Positions 1 to 5,667 of a stretch of 5,900 bases of DNA are shown here, piece after piece. Source of the stretch: Bacteroidota bacterium (lineage in GTDB: Bacteria > Bacteroidota > Bacteroidia > Chitinophagales > Chitinophagaceae); NCBI GenBank assembly GCA_947460795.1, contig CANHJA010000147.1, positions 1 through 5,900 on the forward strand. Direction: 5' to 3'. The first letter of the stretch is position 1; every line of letters begins with the position of its first letter. Position numbers and translations under genes: made by a program. The notes below the pieces were generated by a model. The model made no database searches, had not been told where the DNA came from, and saw only the letters and a list, made by a program, of their open reading frames with translations.

Positions 1-251
1 AATTTAAAACCCCATCACTCCGAAATATTGCAAAGACTGGCCCATACATGCATGATGGTCGATTTGAGAATTTATTGCAATGTATAGAGCATTACAACAA
101 GAATTTTCACTATACTCGAAATTTATCTGGCGAATTAAAAACAGCAGTTAAAGGAAGAATGTCGGAACAAGATGTACAAGATTTAATTGCATTTTTAAAT
201 ACATTAACGGACGAAGAATTTATCAATAACACAGAATTAGATGAACCTTAA
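1..251 (+). CDS. Di-heme cytochrome c peroxidase / MauG-family protein, C-terminal fragment (5' end outside window)
   Basis: The reading frame is open from base 3 at the window edge, so this is the last 82 residues of a longer gene; the ATG at 48 is an internal Met, not a start. The fragment begins FKTPSLRNIAKTGPYMHDG, the conserved C-terminal signature of bacterial di-heme cytochrome c peroxidases and MauG relatives, followed by an EHYN segment and the usual ending with LIAFLNTLTDEEF. Family members are periplasmic, bind two c-type hemes through CxxCH motifs and reduce hydrogen peroxide or oxidise a protein substrate. Both heme motifs lie outside the window, so catalytic competence cannot be judged here. 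Tyr31 of the fragment (bases 93-95, in EHYN) seems to sit where classical peroxidases carry the Met ligand of the high-potential heme, which would be MauG-like. That placement is from remembered alignments. The stop codon directly abuts the start of the next gene, so the two are probably co-transcribed and translationally coupled. Confidence 0.88.
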   Translation, partial: FKTPSLRNIAKTGPYMHDGRFENLLQCIEHYNKNFHYTRNLSGELKTAVKGRMSEQDVQDLIAFLNTLTDEEFINNTELDEP

Positions 252-731
252 ATGAAGAAATTAATTTTATTGCTCATTATTACTTTTACCTATTCAGCAG
301 CTTTTTCACAAATAGCTATTGGCGAAGTTGCACCTGATATAAAATTGCCTGACTCGCTAGGAAAATGGAAACCAATGAGTGAAGTAAAATCAAAATTAAT
401 ATTATTAGATTTTTGGGCTGCATGGTGCTACCCATGCATACTATCGATGCCTGATTTAAAAAAGATACATGAAAAATGGCATCATAAAGGCCTAACAATT
501 TATACTGTATCTTTAGATAAAAATTATTATGAATGGGTTAGTAAATGTAGAAAATATGAACTTCCTTTTATATTAGTTAATGACCCCTATGGATTTGATG
601 GAAAAGCTTGTAAAGATTATCAAATTACATCCATCCCAAATAAAATATTAATTAAAGATGGAAAAGTTATCGGTGCCAACATGAGTTTATACGATATAGA
701 TAAATTGATAGAAAAAGAATTGAATAAATGA
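252..731 (+). CDS. Secreted TlpA/ResA-like thiol-disulfide oxidoreductase
   Basis: This 159-residue protein starts with a signal peptide (KK, a hydrophobic core LILLLIITFTY, probable cleavage near SAAFS-Q around residues 19-20) and has no lipobox Cys, so it should be a soluble periplasmic protein. The mature part is a thioredoxin fold of the TlpA/AhpC-TSA type: an APDIKLPD entry strand near 27-34, the active-site motif WAAWCYPC with the redox pair Cys59 and Cys62, and the cis-proline loop SIPN with Pro129. Extra cysteines at 99 and 120 could form a second disulfide. Such proteins reduce disulfides, for example in apocytochrome c before heme attachment, or act as general periplasmic thiol reductases. 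The ATG follows the TAA of the peroxidase gene with no gap, so translational coupling is likely. A job in maturing or protecting the neighbouring c-type cytochrome is a reasonable inference but not shown. The family is certain, the substrate unknown. Confidence 0.92.
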   Translation: MKKLILLLIITFTYSAAFSQIAIGEVAPDIKLPDSLGKWKPMSEVKSKLILLDFWAAWCYPCILSMPDLKKIHEKWHHKGLTIYTVSLDKNYYEWVSKCRKYELPFILVNDPYGFDGKACKDYQITSIPNKILIKDGKVIGANMSLYDIDKLIEKELNK

Positions 732-841
732 GGTTAATCAGCAGTTTTAATGTTGATTTGCTCATTGGAAATTTTTAATAAGATATTTATAATCATATTA
801 AGAAAAATAAAAAATATTACTAAGAATTAAAAACGAAATAA

Positions 842-1399
842 GTGTCATTTAAAATATATACAAAAACGGGCGATAAAGGAACCACAGGACTAATTGGAGG
901 CACGCGAATTTCAAAAGCTGCTATACGCATTGAAGCCTATGGAACAGTAGATGAATTAAACTCTTGGTTAGGCACTATCAATACGCATTTTCAATTTGAG
1001 GGCGTAAATACACTACTGAAAAACATTCAAGACAATTTATTTACCATTGGCTCAGCATTGGCATGTGACCCAGAAAAAGACACTAAAATGTATATTCCCA
1101 ATTTTGATATAAACTCAATTTCAGATTTGGAAAAAGCCATGGATAATATGAATGAAGAATTGCCTGAGTTGAAAAATTTCATTTTACCAGGTGGAGATAA
1201 AACAGCATCATTTTGCCATATTGCACGATGTGTTTGCAGAAGAGCTGAACGAATTTGTGTAGCCATGCATGATGAAGGTCAACATCTAGAAGATTATGTT
1301 ATCATCTATTTAAATAGATTGTCTGATTACTTATTTGTACTTTCTCGTTTTATTTTATTAAAAAACAACGGGATCGAAACAATTTGGGAGGGAAAATAA
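842..1399 (+). CDS. pduO: PduO-type ATP:cob(I)alamin adenosyltransferase
   Basis: The protein (185 residues, normal for the family) transfers the adenosyl group of ATP to cob(I)alamin, giving coenzyme B12 in the cytoplasm for enzymes such as methylmalonyl-CoA mutase. Hallmarks in order: the N-terminal ATP-binding motif TKTGDKGTT (7-15), YGTVDELN (33-40), FILPGG (113-118), the catalytic helix with RCVCRRAER (129-137) and YLNRLSDYLFVLSR (156-169). The GTG start is forced: an in-frame TAA occupies the three bases just before it (839-841), and the residues immediately after it (SFKIYTKTGDKG) already match the family N-terminus. The leader is A-rich with no Shine-Dalgarno, as expected in Bacteroidota. 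A 110-base gap separates it from the thioredoxin gene, and I find no good TAnnTTTG promoter there, so its transcription start is uncertain. It converges on pcm with only 28 bases between the two stop codons. pduO is used as the family name; no propanediol genes are present. Confidence 0.95.
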   Translation: MSFKIYTKTGDKGTTGLIGGTRISKAAIRIEAYGTVDELNSWLGTINTHFQFEGVNTLLKNIQDNLFTIGSALACDPEKDTKMYIPNFDINSISDLEKAMDNMNEELPELKNFILPGGDKTASFCHIARCVCRRAERICVAMHDEGQHLEDYVIIYLNRLSDYLFVLSRFILLKNNGIETIWEGK

Positions 1400-1427
1400 A
1401 CCCTTCATTAGACAGTAAGTATTTATT

Positions 1428-2102
1428 TTACTTTTGACGACCACTCAGCATCGGTACGAAACTACAATTCTCAAATTCCTCTATTGTTAATGTCCCATCA
1501 AGTTCTTTTTTGACTCGAGTCATAATTTGTTGATTTGGATTTTCATCATCGCCTAAAGGCAGTACAAATATGCCTCCAGGCTTCAATTGTTCAATTAATC
1601 TTTCTGGAATAAAAGGAGCAGCAGCAGTAATTATAATTTTATCAAAAGGAGCATATTGAGGTAACCCCAAATAACCATCTCCGTAAAAAAATTTGATATT
1701 TCTATATTTAGATAGAAAAGGATATGACTTTTTATTTTTATCAAATAAGTTTTTTTGTCGCTCGATCGTAAAAACTTTAGCACCTAGCTCAGCCAAAACA
1801 GTTGCTTGATAAACACTACCAGTACCTATTTCGAGTACTTTTTCAAATTGATTAATTTGCAACAATTGAGTTTGATAGGCAACAGTATAAGGCTGTGAAA
1901 TTGTTTGCCCCTCACCTATTGGAAATGCTCTGTCTTCATAAGCAATTTTATCAAACGCTAAATCCAAAAAATAGTGCCGAGGAATATTATTCATCGCTTT
2001 GAGAACCAACTCATCTGTAATTCCCTTGTCTTTTAATGAATCGATGAGTTGTTGTCTTAACCCTTTATGTCTGTAACTGTCTGTCACTTCTACTGTATTC
2101 AT
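1428..2102 (-). CDS. pcm: Protein-L-isoaspartate O-methyltransferase
   Basis: This cytoplasmic repair enzyme methylates L-isoaspartyl residues of aged proteins with S-adenosylmethionine, so they can revert to aspartate. At 224 residues it has the usual length. Family motifs are all present: PRHYF (41-45), GEGQTISQPYTVA (63-75, the substrate and catalytic loop), SAM motif I VLEIGTGSVYQA (89-100), FTIERQ (111-116), GDGYLG (141-146), DKIIITAAAP (154-163), LKPGG (173-177) and the C-terminal FVPMLSG (215-221). One oddity stands out: motif I normally reads GTGSGYQ, but here the third glycine is Val97 (GTT codon), a possible functional change or a sequencing error. The gene begins six bases after the stop of the lipoprotein gene, so it is almost certainly the distal member of the same transcript. 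It ends 28 bases from the convergent adenosyltransferase gene. Confidence 0.94.
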   Translation of the reverse strand: MNTVEVTDSYRHKGLRQQLIDSLKDKGITDELVLKAMNNIPRHYFLDLAFDKIAYEDRAFPIGEGQTISQPYTVAYQTQLLQINQFEKVLEIGTGSVYQATVLAELGAKVFTIERQKNLFDKNKKSYPFLSKYRNIKFFYGDGYLGLPQYAPFDKIIITAAAPFIPERLIEQLKPGGIFVLPLGDDENPNQQIMTRVKKELDGTLTIEEFENCSFVPMLSGRQK

Positions 2103-2108
2103 TCTTAT

Positions 2109-2483
2109 TTACTCCTCTTTTTTATTATCAATTACCCTGTAAAATTTAATCATATTGGTATCGGTACTCAACGAATTTCTGACAGATAATGTATCATTTC
2201 CTATAAACTTGTATTTTAAATAATATGACTTGTCCGTATTATTTGTATACATGTTTAATTCATTCTTTTTTTCATCGATACTGTATTGATACCCTTGAAG
2301 AAGTGTTAAAAAGTCTTTACCAGAGTCGTAGGTTCCATTTTCAAAATATTCAAACCAATCCATTTCATTTTGCCATTTTCCAACAATCGTTTTTTTATCT
2401 GATTTTTTACAAGCTGAAAACAAAATAAGCAGGGCAAAAAATAATATGGGGAAACAAATAGATACTTTAATGTTTTTATACAT
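2109..2483 (-). CDS. Small lipoprotein of unknown function, possibly lipocalin-like
   Basis: I do not recognise this 124-residue protein as a named family. It has a lipoprotein signal peptide: Lys near the N-terminus, a hydrophobic core at 8-22, then LFSAC with the likely lipidated Cys25, followed by KKSDKK. The mature part of about 100 residues begins TIVGKWQNEMDWFEYFENGTY, a pattern (I-x-G-K-W, then F-x-x-x-G-T-Y) common in small lipocalin-like Bacteroidota lipoproteins, and the rest alternates like beta strands (YQYSID, LNMYT, YYLKYKF, TLSVRN, MIKFYRVI). There are no catalytic motifs and no cysteine after residue 25. It lies 28 bases after the E1 gene stop and six bases before pcm, so all three are probably co-transcribed. 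The chosen ATG gives a complete signal peptide. Its position between two cytoplasmic enzymes suggests operon sharing rather than a shared job. A beta-barrel or lipocalin-like fold is an inference. Confidence 0.78.
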   Translation of the reverse strand: MYKNIKVSICFPILFFALLILFSACKKSDKKTIVGKWQNEMDWFEYFENGTYDSGKDFLTLLQGYQYSIDEKKNELNMYTNNTDKSYYLKYKFIGNDTLSVRNSLSTDTNMIKFYRVIDNKKEE

Positions 2484-2511
2484 TTATAAAATTTAGGAAT
2501 TCAACAATCAA

Positions 2512-4890
2512 TTATTCTGCCATCATCTCCATAATAACTTCAGAAATATTTTCTGCATTCGGTTTTGAGAAATAATCTCCATCTGTTCCATAAGCTGGTC
2601 TGTGGGCTTGTGCCGACATTGTTCTTGGAGCCACATCTAACCATTTGTATCCACCTTGTATTTCCATCACTTGTTGAAACATATAAGCAGAAGCTCCACC
2701 AGGAACATCTTCATCTATAAAAATAATACGATTTGTTTTCTTCAATGATTCAATGATAACATGATTAATATCGAAAGGTAATAGCGTTTGAACATCCACT
2801 AACTCACAAGAAATTCCTGCTGGTTCTAAATATTCTTTAATAGATTCTTGAATAATACGTAAAGTAGAACCATATGAAACAATGGTAATATCATCACCCG
2901 AATTGATCACCTCTGGAACGCCTAAAGGGACCGTAAATTCTGTTAAATTAGTTGGCATTTTTTCTTTCAAACGATACCCGTTTAAGCACTCAACAACCAC
3001 CGCTGGTTCATCGGCTTTAAGTAAAGTTGAATACATTCCTACAGCTTGTACCATGTTTCTTGGCACACAAATATTAATTCCACGTAGTGAATTAATTATC
3101 ATACCCATAGGAGATCCACTGTGCCATACACCTTCTAATCGATGACCACGAGTTCGAACAATTAAAGGACATTTTTGTCCGCCTTTGGTTCTCCACTGTA
3201 AAGTAGCTACATCATCACTTAATGGTTGAAGGCCATATAATAAATAATCTAAATATTGAATTTCAGCAATTGGACGTAAACCTCTCATAGCCATCCCAAT
3301 CCCTTGGCCCATGATCGTTGCTTCTCGAATACCTGCATCAAAAACTCTCCAATTACCATGTTTTTCTTGCAAGCCAGCAAATCCTTGATTCACATCACCA
3401 ATATTACCAACATCTTCTCCAAAAGCAAAAACTTTAGGATTGGTAGCTAACACATGGTCAAAATATTTATTTAAAATTTCAAATCCATTTAAATAAGTCT
3501 CCTCATTAAAAATTGGTTTAACCTCTTGAACTTTTAATACTTGCTCCTCAGAAACGGAATGCAAAATAGAATTGTATTTATCTTTTGCATCCATTTTTAA
3601 GCCTTTATAAAAGCTACGTAAATTATCAGTAGCTAAAGAACTTCCTGCTATGCGTAAGACTTTATCTATCGTTTTCATTACATCTTTGCGCAATGGTTCG
3701 CGAATGGCATTTAATTCTTTAACATAAGTAGCAATTTTTTCAGCATGTTCATTTCCTTCAAAAACAATGTTGTTGCATAATTGCGTAGTATCTGCAATTT
3801 GTTTTTTTATTGGGGTAATAAATTTTTCCCAAGCATTTTTCTTAGCTGTTTGAACAGTTTCTTTTGCATCAATGTCAATTTGATTCAATTCATCTTCAGT
3901 TGCAATGGTGTATTCGATAATGAATTCTTTCAATTTCTTAATACAATCCATTTCTTTTTCCCATTCTAAGCGTTCTTTACTTTTGTAGCGCTCGTGAGAT
4001 CCTGAGGTTGAGTGACCTTGGGGTTGGGTAATTTCTTGCACATGGAAAATACATGGAACATGATTTTCTCGTACGTGCTCGATCCCCTTTTTGAAAACTT
4101 CACACATAGATGCATAATCCCAACCTTTAACTTTATATATATTTACCCCTCCAAGCTGTTCATCATATTGAAATCCACTTAATAATTCAGAAATAGAATT
4201 TTTTGTTGTCTGGTATTTTCTAGGAACTGAAATTCCATATCCGTCATCCCAACAAAAAACGGCCAATGGAATTTTTAAAACTCCAGCAGCATTCATAGTT
4301 TCCCAAAACAAACCTTCACTAGTTGATGCATCACCAATTGTAGTGAAACATACTTCATTTCCATTTTTTGAAAACTTCGAATCTTTTAATAATTCCTCAT
4401 GTTTACGATATAATTTAGATGCAAAAGCCAATCCTAAACCACGAACCATTTGACCGGCAGTAGGTGAAATGTCTGAACTGCAATTTTTAGTACTTGTCAA
4501 GTCTTTAAACATGCCATTTTCATCTAAAAAACGAGTCCCATAATGACCATTCATTTGACGACCAGCGCTGCTTGGCTCTGCTTGTACATCAGGATTCGCG
4601 TATAATTGAGAAAAGAAATTTTCAATTGTGCTCATTCCACTTGAAAACATAAAGGTTTGGTCACGATAATATCCTGAACGAAAATCCCCTTCTTGAAACA
4701 CTTTTGCCATCGCAATTTGCGCTACTTCTTTCCCATCACCAAAAATTCCAAATTTGGCTTTGCCTGTCAACACTTCTTTTCGTCCTAAAAGACTTGCTTC
4801 ACGGCTTTCTACTGCCATTCTATAGTCGTTTAAAACCTCTTCTTTAAAATCTTGAAATGATATCTTTTCTGTATTTAGAGCATTTGTCAT
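2512..4890 (-). CDS. Fused 2-oxoacid dehydrogenase E1, alpha and beta subunits in one chain (thiamine diphosphate-dependent)
   Basis: A 792-residue protein joins the two halves of a branched-chain/pyruvate-type dehydrogenase E1, which decarboxylates a 2-oxoacid and passes the acyl group to the lipoyl domain of E2. Residues about 10-340 are the E1-alpha domain: SAGRQMNGHYG (108-118), the TPP-magnesium motif starting at GD (186-187) and ending in WDDGYGIS (214-221), and GHSTSGSHERYKS (292-304). Asp216 stands where E1-alpha usually has the metal-binding Asn of NNGYAIS. Residues about 360-460 form a charged, probably helical linker. Residues about 461-792 are E1-beta: GEDVG (491-495), FDAGIREATIMGQGIGMA with the presumed catalytic Glu523, WHSGSP (589-594) and the C-terminal transketolase-like domain with FIDEDVPGG (724-732). 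A TTG three codons upstream (4897-4899) could extend it, but I chose the ATG at 4888-4890. It heads an apparent operon with the lipoprotein and pcm. The substrate (branched-chain or pyruvate) cannot be fixed; no E2 or E3 lies in the window. Confidence 0.93.
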   Translation of the reverse strand: MTNALNTEKISFQDFKEEVLNDYRMAVESREASLLGRKEVLTGKAKFGIFGDGKEVAQIAMAKVFQEGDFRSGYYRDQTFMFSSGMSTIENFFSQLYANPDVQAEPSSAGRQMNGHYGTRFLDENGMFKDLTSTKNCSSDISPTAGQMVRGLGLAFASKLYRKHEELLKDSKFSKNGNEVCFTTIGDASTSEGLFWETMNAAGVLKIPLAVFCWDDGYGISVPRKYQTTKNSISELLSGFQYDEQLGGVNIYKVKGWDYASMCEVFKKGIEHVRENHVPCIFHVQEITQPQGHSTSGSHERYKSKERLEWEKEMDCIKKLKEFIIEYTIATEDELNQIDIDAKETVQTAKKNAWEKFITPIKKQIADTTQLCNNIVFEGNEHAEKIATYVKELNAIREPLRKDVMKTIDKVLRIAGSSLATDNLRSFYKGLKMDAKDKYNSILHSVSEEQVLKVQEVKPIFNEETYLNGFEILNKYFDHVLATNPKVFAFGEDVGNIGDVNQGFAGLQEKHGNWRVFDAGIREATIMGQGIGMAMRGLRPIAEIQYLDYLLYGLQPLSDDVATLQWRTKGGQKCPLIVRTRGHRLEGVWHSGSPMGMIINSLRGINICVPRNMVQAVGMYSTLLKADEPAVVVECLNGYRLKEKMPTNLTEFTVPLGVPEVINSGDDITIVSYGSTLRIIQESIKEYLEPAGISCELVDVQTLLPFDINHVIIESLKKTNRIIFIDEDVPGGASAYMFQQVMEIQGGYKWLDVAPRTMSAQAHRPAYGTDGDYFSKPNAENISEVIMEMMAE

Positions 4891-4926
4891 TGTAAACAAT
4901 TATTGTATATAGTGTATTTTAAATGG

Positions 4927-4958
4927 CAAAAATACTATACTAAAACGTCTATTCACAA
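4927..4958 (-). promoter_or_regulatory. Candidate Bacteroidota sigma-ABfr-type promoter for the E1 operon
   Basis: On the minus strand a TTG (plus positions 4956-4958) is followed after 21 bases by TATTTTTG (4927-4934), a full match to the TAnnTTTG form of the -7 element known from Flavobacterium and Bacteroides, with spacing inside the usual 17-23 bases. It would place the transcript start near 4920, giving a leader of about 30 bases before the ATG at 4890. The element is short and the region is AT-rich, so a chance match is possible, but position, spacing and orientation all fit. Confidence 0.6.
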
Positions 4959-4995
4959 TAAATTTATAAATTAAAATTCCTTGTTAAAGACAACG

Positions 4996-5016
4996 CAGTT
5001 AACGATGGCTTAACTG
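4996..5016. repeat. Perfect inverted repeat in the divergent intergenic region, possible operator
   Basis: CAGTTAA (4996-5002) and TTAACTG (5010-5016) are perfect 7-base inverted arms around a 7-base spacer, 21 bases in all. It lies between the two divergent promoter candidates, ending nine bases before the TTG element of the rightward promoter. This size and symmetry suit a dimeric helix-turn-helix regulator. As an RNA hairpin it would be a weak stem with no following T run, and it lies upstream of both predicted transcript starts, so a terminator is unlikely. That it is an operator is an inference; no regulator gene is in the window. Confidence 0.45.
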
Positions 5017-5025
5017 AGAAAAAAC

Positions 5026-5054
5026 TTGTATTTAAACCTTTAGATATATTTTTG
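5026..5054 (+). promoter_or_regulatory. Candidate Bacteroidota sigma-ABfr-type promoter for the DUF1573 genes
   Basis: TTG at 5026-5028 is followed after 18 bases by TATTTTTG at 5047-5054, a complete match to the Bacteroidota TAnnTTTG element at acceptable spacing. The transcript would start near 5060, leaving a leader of about 24 bases that is A-rich (ATTAAAAACATTTACA just before the ATG) and has no Shine-Dalgarno, as is normal in this phylum. The same TATTTTTG octamer serves the divergent E1 promoter candidate. Confidence 0.6.
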
Positions 5055-5083
5055 GACTAGAAATAACATTAAAAACATTTACA

Positions 5084-5632
5084 ATGAAAAAAACGATATT
5101 TTTATTAAGTGCATTCGCTTTGATTAACGCATCTGCATTTGCACAAAACAAAAAAAGTGACTCTAAAAAAGCAACTAAATCTGCTGAAAATTTACAAAAA
5201 AAGGGAAGTTCACCTGCAAAAGCAGCCCCTATAGCACAAGCCGCTCCTTTACAAACTACAACACCTAATCAAAATGCTGATTTAAGCATGAAATTTAATA
5301 CTGAAGAACATGTATTTGGCACAATTCCTGAGGGACCTGCAGTAACTTACGATTTTGAATTTAAGAACATAGGTAAAGAACCTATTATATTAAGTGGCGT
5401 TCAAGCATCATGTGGTTGCACTACCCCAACATGGACAAAAGAACCAATTGCTCCAGGAAAATCTGGTAAAGTTTCTGCTACATACAATACACAAGGTCGA
5501 CCAGGTGGTTTTGTAAAAACAATTACAGTGAATTCTAATGTTGGTTCTAAAATAATTAAAATTTCTGGTAATGTTGAAAAAGCTCCTGAGTCATCAGTTC
5601 CTGCAAATAACAACAGCATTATGAAACATTAA
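5084..5632 (+). CDS. Exported DUF1573 domain protein
   Basis: This 182-residue protein carries a signal peptide (MKKTIFLLSAFALINASAFA, cleavage expected after residue 20, before Gln) and no lipobox, so it is exported to the periplasm or beyond. Residues 22-65 are a low-complexity Lys/Ala/Ser/Gln/Pro-rich linker, probably disordered. Residues about 69-165 form a DUF1573 domain, an immunoglobulin-like beta fold: HVFGTIPEG (76-84), FEFKNIGKEP (91-100), ASCGCTTPTW (108-117), IAPGKSGKVSATYNT (122-136) and a final strand KIIKISGNV (156-164). A short Asn/Ser-rich tail ends the chain. The only cysteines are Cys110 and Cys112 in the conserved CGC motif. No catalytic activity is known for the domain; a structural or binding role is likely. 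A promoter candidate lies just upstream, and a paralogue follows 35 bases downstream, so the two are probably one transcription unit. Confidence 0.9.
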   Translation: MKKTIFLLSAFALINASAFAQNKKSDSKKATKSAENLQKKGSSPAKAAPIAQAAPLQTTTPNQNADLSMKFNTEEHVFGTIPEGPAVTYDFEFKNIGKEPIILSGVQASCGCTTPTWTKEPIAPGKSGKVSATYNTQGRPGGFVKTITVNSNVGSKIIKISGNVEKAPESSVPANNNSIMKH

Positions 5633-5667
5633 TTTATTACTTAATAAAACATAAAAATTTTTATAGG

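Noticed and set aside
732..841. Search for a promoter ahead of the adenosyltransferase gene, including TAATGTTG at 748-755.
   Set aside because: The octamer misses the TAnnTTTG form by one base and the nearest suitable TTG is 25 bases away, outside normal spacing. The gap is simply AT-rich and I cannot support a site.
1414..1433. Possible bidirectional terminator between the convergent adenosyltransferase and pcm stops.
   Set aside because: The best stem is five A/T-rich pairs (AGTAA with TTACT) around a nine-base loop, and it runs into the end of pcm. It is too weak to call, although a terminator would be expected here.
2882..3145. An 87-codon open frame on the plus strand, and similar frames at 316-498, 1027-1266, 2225-2428, 3781-3969 and 5401-5619 on the strand opposite a gene.
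   Set aside because: Each lies wholly opposite a well-supported gene, shows no recognisable motif, and has the composition expected of a complementary-strand shadow.
4891..4899. TTG start for the E1 gene three codons upstream of the ATG.
   Set aside because: The extension adds only three residues with no family support, and ATG is the stronger start. The TTG stays possible but less likely.
5651..5664. Perfect 14-base palindrome ATAAAAATTTTTAT between the two DUF1573 genes.
   Set aside because: It consists only of A and T in a very AT-rich spacer, forms no stable hairpin without a loop, and lies just before a start codon. Chance is the better explanation.
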